Shown: positions 44,669 to 56,100 of the stretch, one piece after another
Numbering within the stretch: position 1 is the first letter of the stretch
How the letters are laid out: each line of letters starts with the position of its first letter
Assembly (NCBI GenBank): GCA_046704385.1
Contig: JBJKSB010000038.1
Location: 1 to 64,000 of the forward strand
Direction: 5' to 3'
DNA from: GH45 sp046704385
GTDB taxonomy: Bacteria > Bacteroidota > Bacteroidia > Bacteroidales > SZUA-534
Length of the DNA stretch: 64,000 nucleotides
Made by a program: the position numbers and the translations under genes
Notes under the pieces: generated by a model
Database searches by the model: none
Seen by the model: only the letters and a program-made list of their open reading frames with translations
Told to the model about the DNA's origin: nothing

Positions 44669-47600
44669 ATGGAACCTTTTGCCGTAGAAAATAAAATTAA
44701 CACCATAAATAAGGATGCCTTATTTAATCCTTTCCCGGGATTACGGCCCTTTACTACGGAAGAAAGCCATTTATTTTTTGGAAGAGAGGGTCAAAGCCAG
44801 GAAGTACTTAAATTTTTGGCCAACAACAGGTTTGTTGCTTTGCTTGGAACATCGGGCAGTGGTAAGTCCTCATTAATGTACTGTGGGGTAATACCAATTC
44901 TACAGGGAGGATTTATTACCCAGGCCGGTGCAAATTGGAAAATTATTACCTGCCGGCCAGGTCAAAATCCGGTTAAAAACTTATCACTTGCACTGGTAGA
45001 TGAATTCTCAACTGATGGAAACAGCAGCGACTTACAAGCTGAATATATTAATACAACACTCTCAGCAAGTTCGCTGGGGCTGGTTGAAATTCTCAGAAGA
45101 GTTCCAAGGGAAAATTCTGAAAATATTCTTTTATTGGTCGACCAATTCGAAGAATTATTCCGGTTCAGGAAAATTAAAAATACTACTGAAGCTTTTAACG
45201 AAGTAATTGCTTACATAAAATTACTGCTTGAAGTATTACATCAGGATGAAGTTCCAGCCTATATTGTAATTACCATGAGGTCAGATTTTATTGGAGAATG
45301 CGCCCAATTCCAGGAGCTGACCAAATTAATAAACGATAGCCATTACCTGATACCCCAAATGACCAGGGACGATTTTCGTGAAGCAATTGAAGGCCCGGTT
45401 GCCGTTGGAGGAGGTAAAATAACCCCATTCCTGGTTCAACAATTATTAAATGATATAGGTGATAATCCCGACCAACTTCCCATTCTGCAGCATGCTTTAA
45501 TGCGTACCTGGGATTCATGGACAAAAATCGGTCAGTCTGACGATCCGATTGATATTAAGGATTATGAAAATATAGGCAAACTTGAAAAAGCATTATCAGA
45601 ACATGCCAATGAAGCCTACAATGAATTAACTCCTGATCAGAAAGAAATTTGTCAAAGCATTTTTAAAACACTCACCGAAAAGGGTGGTGATAACCGGGGA
45701 GTGCGACGCCCGACTCCGGTTTTTGAAATTGCTGAAATAGCCAATACTACTCCACAGGACGTAATTGAAGTGGTTGAGCACTTCAGGTTACCCGGACGTT
45801 CTTTCCTGGCACCTCCTCCGCCCCACGTTTTAACTGAGGAAACTGTAATTGACATTTCGCATGAAAGCTTAATGCGTATTTGGGATAAATTAATTGTATG
45901 GGTAAGTGAAGAATATGAAGCTGTTCAGATGTACAAACGATTAGCTGACTCCGCTGAAAAATACCAACTTGGAGAAACAGGTTTGTGGAGGCCACCTGAT
46001 TTATTACTAGCATTAAGCTGGCGTGAAAAACAGAAACCCACGTTAACATGGGCCCGCAGGCATAATCCTGCTTTTGAACGGACAATGGTTTATCTTGAAA
46101 CCAGTGCACGTGAATTCAAACTTGAAGAAGAAAACAAAATAAAACAGCAACGAAGAGCCTTGCGAAGAACCCGAATGTTTGCCGTTGTTTTAGGATCGGC
46201 ATCCATAATTTCAATTGTTTTTATGATCCAGGCATTTCTAAATAAACAGGAAGCTGAGACTCAAACAAATGTAGCCATTAAACAAACTGAAATAGCTACA
46301 CAACAAAGGGAAGAAGCCGTAAAACAGCAAAAACTGGCCGATGAACAACGGGAACTTGCCCTTAACAATGAAAAGGAGGCAGTTAAACAGAAGGAACTTG
46401 CTGATACTGAAAAGAAAAATGCTGAATATAATGCAACTGTAGCCCAGTCGCAACGACAAATTGCCGATCAAAAATCAAAAGAAGCTGACCAACAGCGTAG
46501 CATTGCTGAAAAAAATCTGGATGAAGCAAAAAGGCAACAAACCATTGCTGAAGAAGCCAGTAATAATGCTCAAAAGTTAAGGATGCTTAGTATTTCGCAA
46601 TCCATGGCAGTAAAATCGTTACAGATAGATATTGATACTGTTTTGAGAGGCTTGGTTGCCTATCAGGCCTATTTATTCAACGAAAAATTTGATGGTAATG
46701 CATTTAACCCCGATGTTTACAATGGCCTGTATTATTCCGATAAATTTTTCTATAACAATAAAACAATCGATTATAATGTTCACAAGTACCAAGTAAGGGC
46801 TTTGGCATTTCCCAAAAACTCAAAAACATTTTATTCTACCGGAAGTGACGGGTTGATTATGAAATTAAATTTAGACAATACAACCGACACTGCATTGTTT
46901 TTCAACACCTTAAGCATTAACCGTTCGCTTAATGTTAGTCCCGATGGACAATCCATGCTAGCCGGTCTGAATAATGGCGATGTTTTGTTTTTCAATCTAA
47001 ACTCCTATCCTGCTGCTCCTGAGTTAGTCTATAATTTTGGATATCCGGTTAACGGAGCTCTGTTTATGGATAATGAGAACATTTTAGCCTTCGACAATGG
47101 AGGTGATTTGATTATTTACAATAAAACATCAAAAAAACTAACACAAATTAAAAATTCCCTCGATTTAAAAGAAACTTACCGATGCAATGATTATTATATA
47201 GGGCTTAGCCAAACAGGGATTATTCATAAAATTAAATCATTCGAACCATTGGTAAGCGAGAGCTATCGTGTCATTTACTCCATCGACGGAAAATCCGGAT
47301 CAATGGTTGGGTTTGATAAAAAACCCAATGATGAAAATGCATCAATAACTGCTTTGGCCGTAAGTAAAGACGAGAAATATATTGCCTTTGGTGATTATAA
47401 CGGGAATATTCTGGTATTCGATAATAAAAATTATACGTTTACTAACAGGCTCTCAGGACAAACTGCACGAATAAATAATTTACAATTTGATAACAATTCT
47501 GAATTTCTGGCAAGTGCCAGTAATGATGGTTCCATTCTGATATGGCTGGTAAGTGATTTTAACCAGGCACCCTATAAATTAACCGATAATGAGGCATGGG

Positions 47601-47803
47601 TAATACTGGTTAAATTTGTTAATAATGGTGCTGATTTAATGGCCACATACAGCGATGGAAAAATAAGAAAATGGCCTGTGAATTATGAAAACATGGCAAA
47701 CGAAGTTAAAAAGAAGATATCAAGAAACTTTACAAAGGCAGAGTGGCAACAGTATGTAGCAAAAGATATACCCTATGAAAAAACTATTAAGGATTTACCT
47801 TAA
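44669..47803 (+). CDS. nSTAND1-type NTPase with membrane helix and WD40 propeller
   Basis: 1,044 residues. The N-terminus FNPFPGLRPFTTEESHLFFGRE leads to a Walker A GTSGSGKSSL (Lys66) and Walker B ILLLVDQFEELFR (about 153-165), the nSTAND1 pattern. A membrane helix at about 500-522 is followed by a long Gln/Lys/Ala-rich coiled coil (about 525-640) of repeats such as KQQKLADEQRELA. The C-terminus forms a propeller (about 700-1,030) with WD-type repeats (DGLIMKLNLDN, DGSILIWLVSD, DGKIRKWPVN). STAND NTPases oligomerise on signal detection. With the TIR-like and phosphatase genes this suggests a membrane-bound sensor hub. Confidence 0.88.
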   Translation: MEPFAVENKINTINKDALFNPFPGLRPFTTEESHLFFGREGQSQEVLKFLANNRFVALLGTSGSGKSSLMYCGVIPILQGGFITQAGANWKIITCRPGQNPVKNLSLALVDEFSTDGNSSDLQAEYINTTLSASSLGLVEILRRVPRENSENILLLVDQFEELFRFRKIKNTTEAFNEVIAYIKLLLEVLHQDEVPAYIVITMRSDFIGECAQFQELTKLINDSHYLIPQMTRDDFREAIEGPVAVGGGKITPFLVQQLLNDIGDNPDQLPILQHALMRTWDSWTKIGQSDDPIDIKDYENIGKLEKALSEHANEAYNELTPDQKEICQSIFKTLTEKGGDNRGVRRPTPVFEIAEIANTTPQDVIEVVEHFRLPGRSFLAPPPPHVLTEETVIDISHESLMRIWDKLIVWVSEEYEAVQMYKRLADSAEKYQLGETGLWRPPDLLLALSWREKQKPTLTWARRHNPAFERTMVYLETSAREFKLEEENKIKQQRRALRRTRMFAVVLGSASIISIVFMIQAFLNKQEAETQTNVAIKQTEIATQQREEAVKQQKLADEQRELALNNEKEAVKQKELADTEKKNAEYNATVAQSQRQIADQKSKEADQQRSIAEKNLDEAKRQQTIAEEASNNAQKLRMLSISQSMAVKSLQIDIDTVLRGLVAYQAYLFNEKFDGNAFNPDVYNGLYYSDKFFYNNKTIDYNVHKYQVRALAFPKNSKTFYSTGSDGLIMKLNLDNTTDTALFFNTLSINRSLNVSPDGQSMLAGLNNGDVLFFNLNSYPAAPELVYNFGYPVNGALFMDNENILAFDNGGDLIIYNKTSKKLTQIKNSLDLKETYRCNDYYIGLSQTGIIHKIKSFEPLVSESYRVIYSIDGKSGSMVGFDKKPNDENASITALAVSKDEKYIAFGDYNGNILVFDNKNYTFTNRLSGQTARINNLQFDNNSEFLASASNDGSILIWLVSDFNQAPYKLTDNEAWVILVKFVNNGADLMATYSDGKIRKWPVNYENMANEVKKKISRNFTKAEWQQYVAKDIPYEKTIKDLP

Positions 47804-47811
47804 TTAATATT

Positions 47812-48882
47812 ATGAACAAAAACTTAATTAGCATAATTTTAATTCTATCATTCACTTTTGTTGCAGGTTTTTCAGCAAAGGCCCAGGAAGATTGTACCGT
47901 AAAATTGAACGATGCTGCAAAACTATATGAAAATGGTAAAATTGAACAAATACCTGACCTCATCTCGGGATGTCTTGAATCCGGATTTAATAAGGAACAA
48001 AAAATTCAGGCACTGCGACTTTTAACTTTAGTTTATCTTTTTGAAGATAATGCTCCAAAGGCTGAAAAAACAGTTCTGCAACTTTTAAAAATCGATCCTG
48101 AATATAAAGCAAATCAATCAATTGATCCGGTTGAATTTATTCGACTAATTAATTCATATAATACTGCGCCTGTTTTTTCAATCGGTATTTGGGGCAGTCC
48201 ATTATTTACCAAACCACATTTAATCGAAACCGCCAGTTCTAATAATCTGGCAGATGCCAATCCTGTATATCGTTCCGGTGGATTAAGTTTATCAGCAGGG
48301 CTTAAAGGTATTTACCATTTAAATAGTAATTGGGACGTTTATATGGAGCCTTCCTACTCCGGTTTATCTTATCAACTAACAGAAAACACCACCGAAGATG
48401 CGGTGACCACAATTAATGAATCAATGAACTATATTAATTTTCCCGTTTACAGTTCATATAAATTCTATCAAATAAAAAAATATAGTTTTTTTGGCGAAGC
48501 AGGTTTTAGTTATGATTTGTTCTTAAATGGTAATATTGGTGGTAACGTGGTTTATAAAAATAATGTGCCTATGTCAGAGCCCCCATCAATTACAAGTACC
48601 CAGGAAATCAGAAAAGCATACAACCTGGCTGGCATATTGGGGGCTGGAACAAAAATTAACTTAAACCGTAGCAATATTCAGGTAAATTTGAGATATAAAT
48701 TTGGTTTACAAAATATTGTGAATCCTGAATCAAGGGTTTATCAGAAATTATTCTACGATTATTGTTTTATCGATAATGATTTTTCAATTAACAATCTTTG
48801 TTTAACAATAAGCTATAATATAGAGTTTTACATCCATAATAAAAAACCTAATAACCAAACAAATTATGATGTTATTCGGTAA
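47812..48882 (+). CDS. TPR-containing outer-membrane beta-barrel protein
   Basis: 356 residues with a signal peptide (cleavage after FSAKA). A TPR-like helical section (about 30-115) precedes a barrel of about 8-10 strands (residues 125-345, e.g. GGLSLSAGLKGIYHLNSNWDVYMEPSYSG, YSFFGEAGFSYDLFLNG, IQVNLRYKFG). Such PorT/outer-membrane-type barrels are common in Bacteroidota. It follows the NTPase by 8 bases and overlaps the next gene by 17 bases. Possibly the outer membrane partner of the signalling genes. Confidence 0.7.
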   Translation: MNKNLISIILILSFTFVAGFSAKAQEDCTVKLNDAAKLYENGKIEQIPDLISGCLESGFNKEQKIQALRLLTLVYLFEDNAPKAEKTVLQLLKIDPEYKANQSIDPVEFIRLINSYNTAPVFSIGIWGSPLFTKPHLIETASSNNLADANPVYRSGGLSLSAGLKGIYHLNSNWDVYMEPSYSGLSYQLTENTTEDAVTTINESMNYINFPVYSSYKFYQIKKYSFFGEAGFSYDLFLNGNIGGNVVYKNNVPMSEPPSITSTQEIRKAYNLAGILGAGTKINLNRSNIQVNLRYKFGLQNIVNPESRVYQKLFYDYCFIDNDFSINNLCLTISYNIEFYIHNKKPNNQTNYDVIR

Positions 48883-50053
48883 ATATAAAAATATTGCTTT
48901 ATTGATTGTTTTGCTGTTAGCTGCCTGGAGTTGTACAAAAGACAAACCAAGTGCCTGGCAAAAAGATAATTTCATTAAATGTTTTGGCCCGGCTTACCAG
49001 AATGAAGCAACAGACTTTATTACCGATAATGATTTCTTTTACATTTTAGGGAATATCCAGGTTAACGACAATAATGGTGCTGACCAGATTTACCAGCTCT
49101 TTGTCGCAAAAACCGATAACTTTGGTAACAAGATTTGGGAAAAGACCTTTACCCAGGATAACAAACAATCAGAAGGTTATCAAATAATTAAACTCGAAAA
49201 ACAGAATGGATTTGCCGTTATCGGTGGAATAGAATCCGATAATGATTCACTCTATTTCGACCCATACCTGGTAATATTTGATGAAGAAGGTAACTTAATT
49301 AAAGAAAAAGTGTTGGAATATGCAGGTACAAATGACATAGGCAAATGCCTTGCTGAAACCGATGACGGAGGCTTTACTATAAGCATTTTAAGCACCCAGG
49401 CAAATCAAATATCAAACTCACAAATATTCTGCACAACAAATAACAGTGATGGCGATTTACTTGAAGAGGTTATTCGTATAAAAGGAACAGATATATTTCA
49501 GATATGTAAAAAATCAGATAATACTGGATTTTATATTACAGCTTATGATAATAAACCCATGATATTAATTCTGGGCCTCGATGGTAAAAGCCAGGGCTAC
49601 CAAAGCTTTGTAAATATAGCCGGAGAAATACACGGGATTATACAGAATTCCGAAGGTAAAACCTTTGTGAGTGGAAAAATCACTAATGGCTCACACGGAA
49701 AAAATGACGGGTTTATTGCAGAGCTTACTGACGTTGAAAATAGTATTGATAATAATTGGCTTGAAGAATTTGGCGGAATCGAAAACGACAATTTTAACGA
49801 CATCATCATTACTGAAAACAATGAAATTGTTACAACAGGTTCCATTACAAACAGCATATTGAATACTTCGGATATATGGATGGTTAAAACAGATTTACAA
49901 GGCCACCAAATATCAGAGAATAAAATTGGCGGAGATTATGACGAAACAGGCATTCGTATATTGGAATTACCTGAAAATAGATTTTTGGTTGAAAGTACCA
50001 TGAATTTTGACAAGCAGAGTTTGATTGCCATCTCTGTTGAAAAAATTGAATAA
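48866..50053 (+). CDS. Lipoprotein with propeller-like repeats
   Basis: 395 residues. Lipobox AAWSC (about Cys23). The body has repeats of the kind DxxGNKIWEKTF...GYQIIKL...GFAVIGG and ...NDIIITENNEIVTTGS, typical of secreted beta-propellers (T9SS-associated and delta-60-like). Probably outer-membrane anchored and surface exposed. It overlaps the preceding gene by 17 bases, so it belongs to the same operon. Confidence 0.65.
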   Translation: MMLFGKYKNIALLIVLLLAAWSCTKDKPSAWQKDNFIKCFGPAYQNEATDFITDNDFFYILGNIQVNDNNGADQIYQLFVAKTDNFGNKIWEKTFTQDNKQSEGYQIIKLEKQNGFAVIGGIESDNDSLYFDPYLVIFDEEGNLIKEKVLEYAGTNDIGKCLAETDDGGFTISILSTQANQISNSQIFCTTNNSDGDLLEEVIRIKGTDIFQICKKSDNTGFYITAYDNKPMILILGLDGKSQGYQSFVNIAGEIHGIIQNSEGKTFVSGKITNGSHGKNDGFIAELTDVENSIDNNWLEEFGGIENDNFNDIIITENNEIVTTGSITNSILNTSDIWMVKTDLQGHQISENKIGGDYDETGIRILELPENRFLVESTMNFDKQSLIAISVEKIE

Positions 50054-50180
50054 GAGGTTAATCCCCATTTTAGGATTATTCCCCAACCATTATCGCCCGG
50101 CAATAAAATTCTTATATTAAAGTAATTACATAACTTGAAAACCATATATATATTATGTATTTTGTAGCAAATTTTGGGGT

Positions 50181-53100
50181 ATGAGAAAAGCACTGACGAT
50201 AATCATCATAGCCATACTATTCCTACAATTCAATTCAGTTGTATTTGCAGCCTCAACATATAAACAGGTGTCATCAACCTGTACGGGTAGTTTTAAATTA
50301 GAAAATGATAATATAAAATATCCTAATGCTGTACCATTACCTTATAATAATTCTCCTATAACATTAAGTGGTAACGATGTTTATTATTTAAAAATAGAAA
50401 TATCTGGTGCAATAAACATCATGCTTGATAGTATTGCAAAAAGTTTAGATGGCCAGGATATATTAAAAATATTAGACTCTGACAGCACCACTATTCTATA
50501 TACTCAGACTTCAGTTGATACATCTTTGATCAGTACTGGAAATAAGATCTATTTATACTTTAAAAATAAAAATACTAATAATTCAAATATTTCATTTAAT
50601 TGGCAGGGCAATTCAAATTTTGACCTTGACAGCCTTGGAACAAATATTTCCTGTAAAGGTGGAAGCAATGGTACAGCCCAGGTTTTCCCAAATGCCGGAA
50701 TCTCCCCCTTTTCTTATAAATGGAATAATGATTCAATCAAAAGAAAAATTACCGGGTTGTCGCCCGGTCATTATACAGTTACTGTAACTGATAATTCAAA
50801 TTGTATTAATACAGCTTCTGTAACCCTTACAGAACCAGCTCTTGCAGTTTTAGCCTCAGCCAAACAAACAAAAGCCAATTGCAACGGCGAAACTAATTCG
50901 GCTGTTGCCGAGGTAAATACAACCGGTGGTACCAAGCCTTACAGATTTGATTGGGGAAGCGGATTAGTAACCGACTCTGTTAAAACCGGGCTAACCCCGG
51001 GAGCTACTTATACAGCTACTGTTACAGATTATAATGGATGCACAGATACAGCCAAGGTAACCATGTCAATTACAAATCCACCCATGGCTGCATCATTTCA
51101 AAATGTAAAAAAAACCTGTTTCGATTTGGATAACGGAAGTGCAACCGTTTCGGCATCGGGTGGGACTGGCACATTTAATTTCTATAATTGGAATGATGGA
51201 GGATCAGGGGAAATACGCAACGACCTGCAAGCGATTGCTTATTCATGCACTGTTACCGATGATGCAGGGTGCAGTGCTATAACAACTATTTTAAATATTA
51301 CTAAAAACGCTGAAATAATACCTTCCATTACCCAAACCAAAAATGCTTGTTTTGGGGTGGATGATGGAGAAGCAACGGCTTCAGCAACAGGAGGCAGTGG
51401 TACTTTTAATCTCTATAATTGGAGTGATGGGGTATCCGGTAATACGCGAACTGACCTGACAGGTAATCATTTTTATAAATGTACAGTTACCGATGATATT
51501 GGATGTACGGCGGTGGACTCTATTACTACAATAGCAAATAGTGCCATAACCATTACTGAAACTATTGATAGTGTCAGCTATTATGGAGGCTCTGATGGAC
51601 AGATACATGTAGTATTAGCAGATACATCCGGTGCCACAGGTTTATCGTGGACTGGATTTAATACCCAACCTGACAAACATATCCAAACCGGGTTAACTGC
51701 AGGTCCCTATTCCCTGACCGTAACTGATGCCGACAATTGTTCCGCTTCTGAAAATTATTATGTGTTTCAAAGAGCCCGATTATATTCAGGGTCCATTAAT
51801 ATTACTGGGAAAACTATTTATAATGCCTGCGAAGGGGAAAGTACATTCACATTTGATGAAACCACCAAGGCTTCTGGAGGTGATAAAACCAATCCTTATA
51901 CCTATTCCTGGGAATATTCGCCTGATAACAGCGCACCCTGGACAACCATAATTGGCAGAACTGCTGATACACTTAAAAATTGGTCATACCTAATTGTTGG
52001 TGATACTTATGTACATCGAATTGTACACGACGGTTCAACCTCTGATACAACAAGTTCAATATTTCTAAACTTTGTACCAAAAATAGAATTGACCATTCAG
52101 AATCTTGATACATCTTACTGTGCCAACGATGATAGTGTTATTATAAAGGGTTTTCCTTATAATATAAGTAGCACCTATAATTCTACAGCTGTTTTTAATG
52201 CTAATGCTGATGGAACAGTCACTTTGTGGCCCAATCAAACAGATTCCAGCAATACCCAATATAGTATGACCTATATTTATACGGACTCATATGGATGTAA
52301 AGACACACTGGTTGAAGCATTTTATATCAGAACAGTTCCGTCACCGGCTTTCACAATACCCTCAGCTGTAAACGATCCAAATACTGATGTTAATATCACA
52401 GGAATTTCACCCGACGGAGGTATTTTTACCGGTAGAGGTGTGGTTTCGGATCAAAGGATTATTCAGACAAAGTATTTGCAGGAAGGCACCACTGAAAAAA
52501 TAGTTTATAATGTCAGTAATAAATATGGATGTAGTGATACAACATCGCGAAACATTACATTATTGGCACCTAGTGGTAATATTGTTGAATTTTACAGCGA
52601 TGCCGCTAAAACCAAATTTTGTATTGATGATGGAATTATAACATTCCTGGCTAAATTACCCTCTGATACTTCCAACTATTCCGGAGGTCAATTTATTGGT
52701 GATGTCACAGATGATGGTGATCCCTCTACTGAAAAAGGTACTTTTAACACCACTGTACATCCGGCCGGAACTTATACAGCAAATTTTCAATATATTTCAT
52801 CAGGAAATATACTTAATATTAAGCTAAACTTTACAGTTTATGATATTCAAAACCAGGCTCTGATTAAAGATCTGGATACCAGTTATTGCCAATATGGACA
52901 GGAAGTTATTATTCATGCCGTTCAATCAACACAAGGAAATGGTATTTTTACGGGTCCAAACGGACTGATAGCCTATGCAAAAGATTCAGCCACACTTGTA
53001 GTTGATAGTATGCCAACCATAGGTTTACCTCTTGAAATTGACTATAATTACACAGATACCACTAATGGTTGTACTTATTTGCGCAAAGGTTTTGTTAATA

Positions 53101-56100
53101 TTTATGCACCGCCAGCAGTAAGTTTCTATATTAAGGACACCTTTAATGTTACAGAATCCAGTCAATCATTTACAAATATAGTACCTCCATCAGGAGGTGT
53201 GTTTACTGGTCAGGGTGTTAATAATGAGAAAAAATCATTTAACCCTCAGGGACTTACATTGGGTGCATACCCGATTAAATTAAGTTATTTAGAAACCGCT
53301 ACAGGTTGTACCAACGAATTTATTGACACCATTACAGTTGATACAGTACACGGGTTTATCTCAGGACTACCGGCAAACCGTATCTATTGTGCTGATGGAA
53401 TATCTGATACGATATATTATGTAGCAGACGGAAATATTTATACACCCATTAAGTTTACACTGGACGATACGGTGACCATGTCTACCGTTAGTGATTCAGC
53501 AGTAATAATTCCTAAAAACCTAAAGACACGTGATCATACCTTGCAATATTATTATTACGGGGTTGACAATAAAACAATATTCAAGGTTACCGATCATTTT
53601 ACTCTTGATGATATAGGCACCCTGTCAGTTTTGCTTGATAAAACAAATTATTGTATTGATGATCCTGTCGACACTTTAACAGGTATGCTAGGTGTAAATA
53701 AAGCAAACTGGGGTATATTTACCGGAGACGGAATAACTCCGGGTGGTAATGACGGAACAGGTTATTTTGTTCCGGCATCAGGCAATATCGGCACAAATAC
53801 GATAGTATATACCTATACCTCAAAATTATCGGGTTCAACGTGTTTTGTAGTTGATACTATCAAATTAACAGTAAATCCTTTGCCGGTATTAACTTTTAAT
53901 CCACATCCTATTTACAATATTTCAGGCGATAATGATACACTTAATGCATCCCCTGCAGGAGGTACCTATTCACCAATTCCCTATTTTGTAAATAATGTGT
54001 TTTTTCCGGCAAATGCAGGACTGGGAGCCAAAACTCTTACTTATTTATATGTTGATCAAAATGGATGCAAAAATACTTCGTCAGCAATAACCGATGTTCA
54101 GGAAACAAATGGTGTCATTACAAACCTTGCTGACTATTATTGTTATGATGGAGCCGATGCAACCATTTCGGTATCAGGAATAACGAATCCTGTAGGAGCT
54201 ATTGGACAATTTTTTGGCGATGGAATTACAAATCTGGGGAATAACAAAGCCAGTTTTAATCCAAAAACTGCGTTCGACGCTGCTTCAAATTTAGTTGTAG
54301 ATTCAATGGTTAGTGTTACAATAACTTTTGAATATAAAGGTACCGACAACGCAACGGTTTTCTCATTTAGTAAAACCACAAAAGTCAGAAATAATGGTGA
54401 GGTATTTTTTACCAATTTAGACACGGTGCATGGATATTGTCGAAATGCCAACGAAGTTACACTAACTGCCACACCTGTCAATGGTATATTTTCCGGGATT
54501 GGAATTTCAGGAAATAAATTTAATCCTAAAAATATTCCACTTACCGATTCTGTTGCAACCATCACTTATTCATATACGGATACCGTGGCAAGTTGTACTA
54601 TTTTCAAAACAGAAACAGCAGATATGCTCGAATTGCCTGTCACTGATTTTAATTTATCATCAAGTACTTGTCTGAATTCAGATCCGCTGTTACTGGTTGG
54701 CTCTCCGAGAGGAGGTACTATCAGTTCCGAAACTTTAAGTTTAAACCGGATAGATAATTATGCAGATAGTGTGCGGTTACGGCCTGACGTACAAGTTGTC
54801 GGAGCTCACAATATTCAATATGTTTATACAAATCCTGATACTACGAACGGTTGTACCAACACCCTGATTAAAACTATTCAGATTGATACAATCCCGGCAA
54901 TATCAGTTGAAATTGCAGGCAATATTTACGATTATTGCGATTTAGATGAAAATATTGATTTACAGGGTCTGGTAAATGAAGGCAATGCAAAAACAGGAAC
55001 TTTTACAGGTCTGGGTATTGTTAATGAAACTCAGAATGACGGGAAAGGCTACTTTAATCCAAAATTGGCCGGTCCTGGCGATCCAGAAATTACTTTTACC
55101 TATACTGATCCTTCAACAAGTTGTACTAATACTGAACCAGTTAAATTGAAAGTTAATCCTATACCTTCGATTGAAATTGTTGGATTAAGCGAAAATCAGG
55201 AATATTGCGGAAACTATACTACTGCGGTACCCTTGCAAGGTTCCTTTGCAAACGGTGTTAATCCGGTATTCACCATTGATATTGAAACACATAATCAGAA
55301 TTCAGTTAATTTTGTTCCATCAAAATACGCTACCGCAGATTCCGTAAGAATAACCTATACAAACACTGATTTAAATGGTTGTTTAAATAGCGTTGAAACT
55401 TATGCCAAAATCCTAAAAGTTCCCTCTCGAAAATTCAAATTGGAAGACATTTGTATTACGGATTCTATTAAATTCAAATATTATAGTAATGGTATTCCTA
55501 TTGACAGCGTTGCGTGGGACTTTGGCGATGGAAGTACATCTAATATCCTGGAACCGAAACACAAATATGCAGTTGCTCAATCCACGACAGTTAAGTTTTC
55601 TGTTTCCGGTACAAATGGATGTGCTACTGATACTACCACGAATCCAATATCATTAGAAGTAAACCCGGATGCAGGTTTTAGCTGGCAACATGAATGTATT
55701 ACCGATAATGCTGTAGATTTTACCTCAAATAACAAAGCAGAACAATATAGCCACCTTTGGGATTTTGGTGATGGAACAAAAGACAGTCTGGATACCGATC
55801 CGATCAAAAAATACAATAAAGTTGACCAATATATAATTTCACATACAGTTAAATCAAAAAATATAAATTCCAGCTGTAAATCGGTACAGCTCGACACTTT
55901 GTATATAAGGCCTACCCACACCATTTCAGAATTATCTGATTATTCCGAATCATTTGAAAATGATAATGGTTTCTGGATACCACGTACACAAGACACTGTA
56001 GGTTATTCATGGCAACGGGGTATCCCAAAGGGGGCAGTTATCGATTCCGCAGCTAATGGGTCAAATGTTTATGTTACTAATCTTGCCGGGAATTACCATT